Origin: an uncultured Dermabacter sp.
GTDB taxonomy: Bacteria > Actinomycetota > Actinomycetes > Actinomycetales > Dermabacteraceae
Direction of reading: 5' to 3'
Assembly: GCA_947252755.1 (NCBI GenBank)
Contig: CAMXWV010000013.1
Location: 1-64,000 of the forward strand
DNA length: 64,000 nucleotides
The translations under genes were made by a program, and so were the position numbers. Shown piece by piece: positions 28,781 to 35,965 of this stretch. The notes under the pieces are model-generated. The model was not told the origin of the DNA, made no database searches, and worked only from the letters and a program-made list of their open reading frames with translations. How positions within the stretch are numbered: position 1 is the stretch's first letter; each line of letters opens with the position of its first letter.

Positions 28781-29860
28781 ATGGCGACGAGGCAAGAGGA
28801 GGCCCGCCAAGCGCGGGAGGCGAAGCTCGACGAGCTCCACGACAAGCTCACCGGCGCGGTCGAGCGGCTCGTCACCGGGGATGACTGGGCCGACGCGCTC
28901 CGGTTCGCCGCGAGGTTCCGGTCGCGGTCGTTCAACAACGTCCTGCTGATCTGGGAGCAGCATCAAGCCGCGTTCGAGCAGGGCCGGGTCCCGGAGCCGT
29001 TCCCGACCTATGTCGCCGGCTACAAGCAGTGGCAGCAGCTCGGCCGGCAAGTCGGCAAAGGTCAGGCCGGATACCAGATCCTCGCCCCGGTCACCGGAAG
29101 ATTCGCGTCGGCGAACCCGTCCGATCCGGCGTCGTGGCGGCGCCTGAACCGGGGCGAGAAGCCGCAGCCGGGCGAGACGGTGCGCTCGAAGATGGTCGGG
29201 GTACGTCCGGCTTACGTCTGGGATGTCTCCCAGACCACCGGCGACCCGCTCCCGGAGAAGCCGGAGCCGCGGCTGCTCACCGGGGAGGCGCCGGAAGGCC
29301 TGCGCGAGGGGCTGGCGGGACGGATCAGGGCGGAGGGGTTCGAGCTGCTGTGGGTGCCGCACGAGGGCATGATCGGCGGCGCGAACGGGCTGACGAACTT
29401 CGAGACCCGCCAGGTCGCAGTGCGCACGAACATGGATGACGCCGCGCAGGTGAAGACCGAGGGCCACGAGCTCGCCCACGTCCTCATGCACGGCCCCGAC
29501 CAGGAGGAAGCGAGGCAGCATCGCGGGATCGGGGAGGTCGAGGCCGAGTCCGTCGCGCTGATGATCGGCGCTGCTCACGGGATGGACACCAGCGAGTACA
29601 CGATCCCGTACGTGGCCGGGTGGGCGGCGGCCGTGGATGGGAAGAACCCGGTCGAGGTGGTGCAGGCCGCTGGGGAGCGTATCCGCAAGACCGCGATCGA
29701 CATCCTCGATGGGCTCGACACGATTCAGGTGAGCGACGGCACCCCGCCCGGCCTCGACCGCGACACCCAACGTCGGTCGCCGGAACGTGGCGCCGACCGG
29801 GCGGCGCCTGCCGTAGAGCCTGAGGAGGCGCGGCCGGAGCGGGCGGGGCGGGGGCTGTGA
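28781..29860 (+). CDS. ardC: ArdC-like antirestriction protein with metallopeptidase motif
   Basis: A 359-residue protein. Residues 5-110 match the ArdC N-terminal ssDNA-binding domain (FRSRSFNNVLLIWEQ, YKQWQQLGRQVGKGQAGYQILAPV). The second half has the zinc-peptidase motif GHELAHVLMHG, with a downstream Glu in VEAESVALMIG as the likely third ligand. ArdC proteins coat incoming single-stranded DNA and blunt restriction during conjugation. ATG 28781 follows GGGAGGAGG. The stop overlaps the primase start. This opens the element's maintenance block. Confidence 0.85.
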   Translation: MATRQEEARQAREAKLDELHDKLTGAVERLVTGDDWADALRFAARFRSRSFNNVLLIWEQHQAAFEQGRVPEPFPTYVAGYKQWQQLGRQVGKGQAGYQILAPVTGRFASANPSDPASWRRLNRGEKPQPGETVRSKMVGVRPAYVWDVSQTTGDPLPEKPEPRLLTGEAPEGLREGLAGRIRAEGFELLWVPHEGMIGGANGLTNFETRQVAVRTNMDDAAQVKTEGHELAHVLMHGPDQEEARQHRGIGEVEAESVALMIGAAHGMDTSEYTIPYVAGWAAAVDGKNPVEVVQAAGERIRKTAIDILDGLDTIQVSDGTPPGLDRDTQRRSPERGADRAAPAVEPEEARPERAGRGL

Positions 29861-30803
29861 TGACGGTCCGTGATCTGTCGGCGATCTTCCTCGACGCCAC
29901 CGACCAGCCCCTCCCGCGGGCCGCGGTCGGGCTTGCGGCTGCGGGGGTGCCGGTGTTCCCGGTCGCGCCGCGCGACAAGGTGCCGCTGATCCGCCACGGC
30001 CGCGGCTTCCGGGATGCCACGACCGATCTGGGTCAGGTCGAGGCGTGGTGGCGGCGCTTCCCGCAGGCGAACATCGGCGTCCCCACCGGCGCTGCCTTCG
30101 GGCTGGTCGTGGTGGATGTGGACGTGCACGGCACGAACGGCTACGACGCCCTGCACCGCGCCGACCAGGCCGACTTGATCGCCGGGTGGGCATTCGCGGT
30201 GCGCTCGCCCACGGGTGGCCTGCACCTCTACTACCCAGCAGCCGAAGACGGCGAGCAGCGGTCGTGGCAGGCGGGGAATGCGGGGATCGACTTCCGCGGT
30301 GACGGCGGCTACATCGTCGCCCCACCCTCGCTCCGGGTGATCGACGGCGAGACGGTGCCGTACCGGATCACCGAGCTCGGCACCAACCCCGCACACCCGC
30401 AGGACGCGGACCGGCTGCGGGGCTTTCTCGACCCGCCCCGCCCGCCGCGCCGACTCCCGCCCCGGATGCGCGGGCAGGGGCGGACCGATCCGCAGAAGCT
30501 CGCGAACTGGCTGGGCGGAGAGCGCCCGACCGGAACCGGAAGCTGTTCTGGGCCTCCTGCGTCCTCGCCGAGGAAGGCGTGCCCTACCGGGATGCGCTGG
30601 ACGCGATGCTCACGGTCGAGCAGCCCGACTTCGGGCAGCGGGAGATCACCCGCACCGTCACCTCCGGCTACAAGCGCATCCACGGCGCCCCCGCCCGGCA
30701 GGGTTCCGCGCCCCGCCAGGGTGCGGTGTCGCGGGGCGGCCCGGCTCGCAACCTCGACGCGCCCGAGACGCCCGCGCGGGCACCGGCGGTGAGGGGGCTG
30801 TGA
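29860..30803 (+). pseudogene. primase-polymerase (bifunctional primase N-terminal type), frameshifted
   Basis: The N-terminal ~220 residues are a prim-pol domain: RAAVGLAAAGVPVFPVAPRDKVPLI, ANIGVPTGAAFGLVVVDVDVHG with the paired catalytic Asp, SPTGGLHLYYP, and GIDFRGDGGYIVAPPS. At about 30525-30530 the frame breaks: the reading frame runs on as low-complexity sequence, while the true continuation RNRKLFWASCVLAEEGVPYRDALDAML is in the frame that ends at 30803. One additional C in the run near 30528 would restore it. The enzyme would start replication of the element or its transferred strand. Start ATG 29860 shares its A with the ardC stop. Confidence 0.8.
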
Positions 30804-31595
30804 TGGAGCAGCGCGTGATGGGGCGTCGGTGGGCGGTGAATTCGTCCGCGTCGGGCACGGTCATGATCGCCGCAGGCGCGTTCTGGCTGAGCTTCGTCGC
30901 GCTGGCCGACCTTGCCCGTCGCTCCGGGATCGAACGCGAGCAGTGGGTGTGGCCGCTGCTGGTCGCCGGGGCGCTCGTATCGGTGACCGCGAACGCGCTG
31001 CACGCGGTCGTCGCCGCCGACGCCAACATCCCCGTCGTACTCGCCGCCGCGGTGGCCGCCGTACCGCCGCTGGTGCTGCTGGCCTCCACCCATCTGACCG
31101 TCGTGCTCATCCGCTCCACCCGCACCACGACCACACCGCCGCAGACCGAGGCACCTCCGCCGGCTCTGCCTGCGGGCGGCACTGCGCCCGAGACCCCAAC
31201 CCCGAGCCCGGCGCCGGAGCCCGACGATCCCTCACCGCAGCACGAGGACGAGGACGACGTAGAGCCGACCGCGCCCGCAATGCACGAGGCCCACGAGTCG
31301 GCTCCGACGGTGGTTGATGCTGGTCGGCGGGAGCGAGCGGCGCGGCTGCGGGCGGAGGCCGAGGGCGTCACCCTGTGCGGGGCCTGCCAGGGAGCGAGCG
31401 GCGCGGCTGCGGGCGGAGGGCTGGTCGAACAAGCAGATCGCCCGCGAACTCGATGTGCACCCCTCGACCGTGGGCCGCTGGCTTCCCCAACCACCCCAGT
31501 CCAAGCCCGAGGCCGAAGGGTCTGAGTCTTCTGAGTCGTCCGGCCCGCAAGGGGCCGGCACCCCACCTGAACAAGCCGAGGAGGAACCGTCATGA
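30803..31595 (+). pseudogene. DUF2637 membrane protein with C-terminal HTH, frameshifted by a 61-bp repeat
   Basis: Residues 1-105 contain four hydrophobic helices in DUF2637 style (MIAAGAFWLSFVALADLA, PLLVAGALVSVTANALHA, VPPLVLLASTHLTVVLI). A Pro/Glu linker follows. The expected C-terminal helix-turn-helix (RAEGWSNKQIARELDVHPSTVGRW) is out of frame: the frame from 30803 ends at 31525 with meaningless sequence, and the HTH frame ends at 31595, overlapping the next ATG. A 30-bp segment is repeated with a 61-bp period at the junction, and 61 is not a multiple of three. Such proteins act in spread or transfer of actinobacterial plasmids. Confidence 0.7.
31329..31419 (+). repeat. 30-bp direct repeat, 61-bp period
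   Basis: An identical 30-base segment starts at 31329 and 31390 (GGGAGCGAGCGGCGCGGC...). Both copies encode RERAARLRAE but in different frames, placing the DUF2637 gene's HTH out of frame. It may be a slippage duplication or a second, degraded HTH unit. Confidence 0.8.
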
Positions 31596-32002
31596 ACACC
31601 GAACAGCACCCGCACGACCAGCATTCGCCCGAACAACCGCCACCATCCGAGGCAGCAGGGACGGAGCGGCCCGATCCGGCGGCGGGGATGGCGCCCGAGG
31701 CGATCCAGGCCGCCGACGTCCACCGCGAGAAACAGCCCACCGAGGGCGTGGACGTGGAGAAGCCGACCCGCGGGGTCGATTGGGTGCGCGCCTCCGACCT
31801 GCTCTCCCGTGGCAGCGGCTACGTGTCGCGGCGAGGCATCGACCTGGACGCCAACCTCGCTCGTGGGACCCGGCACGGCATCGCGGTCAGCGCCAAGTAT
31901 GTCGGTCGGCAGATCGCCGCGGGCGCGAGGCGGCTGCCGCCGGTCTCGGCATTCGGCCGCGAGGAACCCGCACCCGAGTTGCCGGGTCTGGGCAGGAAGT
32001 GA
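31592..32002 (+). CDS. conserved hypothetical protein of the element
   Basis: A 136-residue soluble protein. The first 60 residues are Pro/Glu/His-rich and probably disordered. The C-terminal half (GVDWVRASDLLSRGSGYVSRRGIDLDANL...) is basic with R, G and A. ATG 31592 overlaps the end of the HTH frame (ATGA), so it belongs to the same operon. No family or function is recognised; by position it is a conjugation or maintenance accessory. Confidence 0.65.
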   Translation: MNTEQHPHDQHSPEQPPPSEAAGTERPDPAAGMAPEAIQAADVHREKQPTEGVDVEKPTRGVDWVRASDLLSRGSGYVSRRGIDLDANLARGTRHGIAVSAKYVGRQIAAGARRLPPVSAFGREEPAPELPGLGRK

Positions 32003-32101
32003 CCAGGGGTGAGCCGTCATGTCTCCGATCCGACGTTCTTTCCCTGACCGCCCCGCTACTCGTGGGAACCGGTGTGCACCTGCCTGGCAGGAGGTGCCGA
32101 G

Positions 32102-32980
32102 ATGATCCCGCATACAACAACCACCGCCGGCCCGGGCGGCGAGGACTACACGACCGGCGAGGGCCTGCGCGCCCTGCTGGCCCGGCTGCACGAGGAGGGG
32201 CCGGGCGCGTGGCGCACCGATCCGACCGCCGCGAAGCTGATGGCCTATGCGGCCGAGAAGTACGCGGCCCTGGCGCGTAAGCACGGTCTTGATCCGTGGG
32301 AGGCGGCGGGTGCCGCGTTCGATGTGATGCGCACCCGCTCCGCGCGCGAGGCCGATGACCCGTGGGGCGTGGTCACCCACGCGGTGCGGATCACCTGCAT
32401 CGCCGAGGAACGCGCCCAAGGCCTGCTCTGCTCCACGCATCAGGCGCGCCGCCCGCACTACTCGGTCTTCCACGACGCCGAACGCCTCTCCGACCGTGAG
32501 AACCCGCTGGATGACTACCATCCCGCGTTCCACATCACCGACCCCCACCCCGACGACGAGCACGAGGGCGAAGGTGAGCGGGAGGTGGTGGAGCCGGCGG
32601 GGGTGGTCACGTCGGCGTCTGGTGCGGTGGAGGACGCGATCGCGTTCGTCACCGTCCTCGGCTGGCCGGCCCAGACGGCCCGCGCCGCGGTCGAGCATGT
32701 CTGCCACGCCCTTGCCCGTGCGGGGTCCAGGCAGTCCGCGTTCGAGGTGCTGCGCCGCGACAAGCACTCCCGCGCCCTGCTCGACCTGACCGGCTCGTCA
32801 TGGACGGCGCTACTGCGGGCACTGCTTGGCAACCCCGCACCCGGTGTCGCCGCAACCTCAGCGGGCCGGGGCATCCTGCTCAGATTGTTGATCGGCGAGA
32901 CGCTGCCGGTGCTGCTGCACGACGACGACCTCGTGCTCACCGTGTCACTCGCGGCACCTCGGAATGGGGGCCGGCGATGA
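32102..32980 (+). CDS. conserved hypothetical protein upstream of the ParB-like gene
   Basis: A 292-residue soluble helical protein. The N-terminal part has WEAAGAAFDVMRTRSAREADDPWGVVTHAVRITCIAEERAQGLL; a Glu/Asp/His-rich linker sits near residues 150-165; the C-terminal part has AIAFVTVLGWPAQTARAAVEHVCHALARAGSRQSAFEVLRRDK, suggesting a small helical DNA-associated domain (inference). AGGAGGTG directly before ATG 32102 fixes the start. The stop overlaps the ParB-like ATG (ATGA). I do not recognise a named family. Confidence 0.65.
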   Translation: MIPHTTTTAGPGGEDYTTGEGLRALLARLHEEGPGAWRTDPTAAKLMAYAAEKYAALARKHGLDPWEAAGAAFDVMRTRSAREADDPWGVVTHAVRITCIAEERAQGLLCSTHQARRPHYSVFHDAERLSDRENPLDDYHPAFHITDPHPDDEHEGEGEREVVEPAGVVTSASGAVEDAIAFVTVLGWPAQTARAAVEHVCHALARAGSRQSAFEVLRRDKHSRALLDLTGSSWTALLRALLGNPAPGVAATSAGRGILLRLLIGETLPVLLHDDDLVLTVSLAAPRNGGRR

Positions 32981-34395
32981 GTATCGAGCTGGAACGGGCC
33001 GTGTCGTCGATCAGGATCGGGAACCGGCACCGCACCGACCTGGGCGACATCGACGGCCTGGCCGCGTCGATCGAGCGCGACGGGCTGCTCCAGCCCCCGA
33101 CGATCACCCCGGACGGGGTGCTCGTCTGCGGCAGGCGCCGACTTGCCGCGATCCAGCAGCTCGGCTGGCGGGTCGTGAACGTGTGGGTGCGCTCCGGGAT
33201 CTCCGATCGCCTCGAGCACCTGCTCGCCGAGCAGGACGACAACCTGCTGCACAAGGACCTCACCCCGCTGGAAGCAGCGTCCCTCTACCGCGAGCTCAAG
33301 GAGCTGTTGGCCGAGGACGCGGCCCGTCGTCAGGAAGCATCCCGGTTCAGCAGCGACCACCAACCGTCGGAGAACGGCGAGGCTGGGGAGGACGGTGGCG
33401 GAAAATTTCCGGCACCGTCACAGGCCCCGGCGGGTGAGGCGCGGCAGCAGGCAGCGGCGATGATCCCGGGAGCGGCGTCGTACCGGACGTTGGACAAGAT
33501 CGAGGCGATCCAGCAGGCCGCCGACCGTGACGACCTCCCCGACGACACCCGAGCCCAGGTCGCTGATACGTTGGCGCGGATCGAGGCGGGCGCGCCGGTG
33601 CATCCGATCTTCGAGGAGGTCCGCGCCCTCATCGACGACCCCGCCCGGACCCGGGATGCGGAGCTGGACCGGCTAGCCCAGGAAGCGGTCGCCCGCGCCA
33701 AGAACCGGCCCCGCCGCACAAAGAACCCCGCCGCTCCCGCGCCGGCGGGGCTCACGGTGTGGACAGCCCGATCGTTCGTCGTGATCTGGGGCGAACTCGT
33801 CGACTGGTGGACGCATTACGAACCGGCCGTGCTCGCCAGCGAGCTCACCGAGGAGCAGATCGAGATGTTCCTGACGATCGCCGACGGCACCGCCCGCTTC
33901 GCCACCGCCCTCCGTGCCGCACGCAACCAGAACACCGACAACGACGAAGACCATGAAGAGGCCGAGGGCGGCGGCACCGGCATCACCACGCTCGCGGTGC
34001 TCCAGTCGCTTGCGCAGGCGCGGGACAAGTGGAACGAGCACCAGGCCGGCTCGATCTGGGATGCGTCCATCGTGAAGATCATCCTCAGCGGCGCCTCCAA
34101 CAGCCGCGACCTCCAGGACCTGTCCACGCTGATCGGGGAACGCGACGAGCTCACCGACACCACCACCGTCGGCGATTACGGCTCCCGTTCCAACCAACGC
34201 AGCGTGCGGCGGGTCGCGATCCTGCCGCCCGATCACATCCGACGCCTCCCGTTCGGCACCGCCGTGACCCTGCTGCGGTCGGCGCCGCCGATCATCACCG
34301 ACCTGCGCGCCTGGCCCGACCGACCCGACGGCAAGCAGCTCCAGGCGGATCGAGCCGAGGTCGAGCAGCTCCTGCACCACGCCCATCAGCAGTAA
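32977..34395 (+). CDS. ParB-like protein fused in frame to the C-terminus of a TraG/VirD4 coupling protein
   Basis: A 472-residue chimera. Residues 1-110 are a ParB/Srx-type domain (SIRIGNRHRTDLGDIDGLAASIERDGLLQPPTI, VCGRRRLAAIQQLGW, LAEQDDNLLHKDLTPLEAA). Residues 110-325 are the usual acidic/helical remainder. From about residue 328 the sequence becomes the end of a type IV coupling ATPase: GGGTGITTLAVLQSLAQARDKW, IWDASIVKIILSGASNSRDLQDLSTLIGERD, then HIRRLPFGTAVTLLRS. The Walker A and B motifs of TraG are missing. The join at about 33960-33975 looks like the scar of a deletion that removed the type IV secretion genes. The ParB half may still be functional. Confidence 0.85.
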   Translation: MSIELERAVSSIRIGNRHRTDLGDIDGLAASIERDGLLQPPTITPDGVLVCGRRRLAAIQQLGWRVVNVWVRSGISDRLEHLLAEQDDNLLHKDLTPLEAASLYRELKELLAEDAARRQEASRFSSDHQPSENGEAGEDGGGKFPAPSQAPAGEARQQAAAMIPGAASYRTLDKIEAIQQAADRDDLPDDTRAQVADTLARIEAGAPVHPIFEEVRALIDDPARTRDAELDRLAQEAVARAKNRPRRTKNPAAPAPAGLTVWTARSFVVIWGELVDWWTHYEPAVLASELTEEQIEMFLTIADGTARFATALRAARNQNTDNDEDHEEAEGGGTGITTLAVLQSLAQARDKWNEHQAGSIWDASIVKIILSGASNSRDLQDLSTLIGERDELTDTTTVGDYGSRSNQRSVRRVAILPPDHIRRLPFGTAVTLLRSAPPIITDLRAWPDRPDGKQLQADRAEVEQLLHHAHQQ

Positions 34396-34479
34396 CCCGC
34401 CGGGGTGGTCGGGTGCACCTGCCTGCCACGAGCAGCCCCCACGGACGAGAGGGCGGCATGAGCAGCGCAGGAGCACACG

Positions 34480-34959
34480 ATGAGCGAGCAGAAGCCCAAC
34501 GTCTACCCGGAGATCAGTGAAGCCTTCTACGGGTTCGTCGCCTCGAATCCGAAGCCGACCACGCGCGACGGCAAGCCGCGTCTGTACTTCCGGGCCGGGC
34601 AGGAGCACTACGGGTATGGGCCCGACGGGTCCAGGGTCAAGCTCCCCACCACCTTCCACGATGTTGTTGCGTTCCGCGGGGCGGCCGATGCCGGCGATCG
34701 CAAGCTCGCCAAAGGCGATTGGTTCCTCGCGATCGGGCACCCGGAACCGAGCACGAACCCCAAGACCGGGGTCAAGGAGACCGAGTTCATCGCGAGCCGG
34801 TTCGGCCACGATCTCGCCCGCATGAACACCCACGTGGGCAGCCCGCGCCGGCTTTCCCAGATGGAGTCCCCGAACCGCAAGCAGCCGCAGCGGCAGGTCG
34901 GCCACGAGCCGCCCGAGCACGAACAGCCCGGCCACGAGCAGCCCGCCCGGGCCATGTGA
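34480..34959 (+). CDS. single-stranded DNA-binding-like protein of the element
   Basis: A 159-residue protein: a ~115-residue beta-rich core (PRLYFRAGQEHYGYGPDGSRVKLPTTFHDVVAFRGAADA, KGDWFLAIGH, FIASRFGHDLARMN) followed by an acidic, Pro/His-rich tail with HEPPEHEQPGHEQ repeats. This layout resembles SSB proteins, an OB-fold with a disordered tail, though the match is weak and the typical acidic C-terminal tip is absent. It would protect the transferred strand. A GTGCACCTG motif lies 67 bases upstream. Confidence 0.6.
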   Translation: MSEQKPNVYPEISEAFYGFVASNPKPTTRDGKPRLYFRAGQEHYGYGPDGSRVKLPTTFHDVVAFRGAADAGDRKLAKGDWFLAIGHPEPSTNPKTGVKETEFIASRFGHDLARMNTHVGSPRRLSQMESPNRKQPQRQVGHEPPEHEQPGHEQPARAM

Positions 34960-34974
34960 ACGGAGGCGAACGTG

Positions 34975-35592
34975 ATGAACGACGACACCACCCCGTCCGA
35001 CAGCCCCGACCCCGAGGAGTGGGAGGACGAGGACTTCGGGCCGACCGGTCCCGACGACGATGCGCCGGGGCCGCCGCGGCCGGTGAACTGGAACCTGCTG
35101 CTCACGCACGATCTGGAGCAGGAATGGCTCGCCCTGAACCGGTGGGTCGAGTGGGTCAGGAGAGAGTACGCGCTGCCCGCCTCGGTGATCCCGCCGTTGT
35201 GGCACCGGCATCCGGCGCTCAAGTGGGAGCTCTCCGCGTTGCATCTGCACTGGCTCGCCGCGTACGACCCGGAACAGGACGCCTCGGCCGCGATCGGGTG
35301 GCATCGCGACTTCGCCGCCGCCCGGCAACGGCTACGCGACTGGGTCGCCGCCTCCGGCACCCGCCTGGATCGCGACCGCCCCGACCGGCAGACCGCCTGG
35401 CCCGGCGAACCCCCGGCCCCGCCGGTCGAAGACATCCCGATCACGAACCGGCGCGAGGACTTCGTGGCCTTCGTGATGGAACAGGTCGCCCGCCGCAAAG
35501 CCGCCGAAGACGCCTTCTTCGCCCGCCTCGACGACACCGACCTCGACATCGACGCCGACCCCGACGAGGGTGCCGACCCCGAAGGCGGGTGA
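34975..35592 (+). CDS. DUF4913 family protein
   Basis: A 205-residue protein. The acidic N-terminus is disordered. Residues 35-130 match DUF4913: LALNRWVEWVRREYALPASVIPPLWHRHPALKWELSALHLHWLAAYD and AIGWHRDFAAARQRLRDWVAASG. The tail is again acidic (DDTDLDIDADPDEG). The family occurs on actinobacterial plasmids and conjugative elements; function unknown. GGAGG stands 8 bases before ATG 34975. Confidence 0.75.
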   Translation: MNDDTTPSDSPDPEEWEDEDFGPTGPDDDAPGPPRPVNWNLLLTHDLEQEWLALNRWVEWVRREYALPASVIPPLWHRHPALKWELSALHLHWLAAYDPEQDASAAIGWHRDFAAARQRLRDWVAASGTRLDRDRPDRQTAWPGEPPAPPVEDIPITNRREDFVAFVMEQVARRKAAEDAFFARLDDTDLDIDADPDEGADPEGG

Positions 35593-35598
35593 GCGGTG

Positions 35599-35799
35599 AT
35601 GGTGCGGAACTATCAACGCAAGACCCAACGCCCCTCATCGGACCGGCGGCTGCGGGTCACGTTCACGAGGCGGGAGCAGATCGACACCGAGAAGATCGCC
35701 GAAGTCCTCATCCGCGTCGCCCTGCGCGAAGCCGGCACCGGCAGCCCGGTCGGCCGGGCCGGAGACCAGCTCCGGGCGCTGCTGAGCAGCGAACGGTAG
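35599..35799 (+). CDS. small basic hypothetical protein
   Basis: A 66-residue protein, very basic at the N-terminus (NYQRKTQRPSSDRRLRVTFTRR) and helical afterwards (DTEKIAEVLIRVALREA). It starts 7 bases after the DUF4913 stop (ATG 35599; GTG 35596 is the alternative). It may be a small DNA-binding protein or a directionality factor for the integrase, which is next downstream, but nothing in the sequence proves this. Confidence 0.55.
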   Translation: MVRNYQRKTQRPSSDRRLRVTFTRREQIDTEKIAEVLIRVALREAGTGSPVGRAGDQLRALLSSER

Positions 35800-35965
35800 A
35801 ATCCCTGTTGTACGTCCATCCCAGGGCGCTACCGGCTAACCAACTTGTTGCCCGAACCCGTCGCGGTTCGGCAGGCCTCCCCAATTTGTGTCGTGACCGC
35901 CAGTCGGCGCCCGCACCCAACCCCAATGCTGGGGCTGGGTGAGAGCCCGAAAGGCAGTCACGACC

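Noticed and set aside
28667..30325. 552-codon minus-strand frame opposite ardC and the primase gene
   Set aside because: Arg/Pro-rich antisense translation with no motif; both plus-strand genes are well supported.
33673..35328. 551-codon minus-strand frame opposite the ParB-TraG, SSB and DUF4913 genes
   Set aside because: Spans three genes on the other strand; Gly/Val/Arg-rich shadow without ribosome site or domain.
35800..35965. riboswitch or small RNA upstream of the integrase
   Set aside because: Two small hairpins are visible, but no known riboswitch core or promoter-terminator pair could be recognised.
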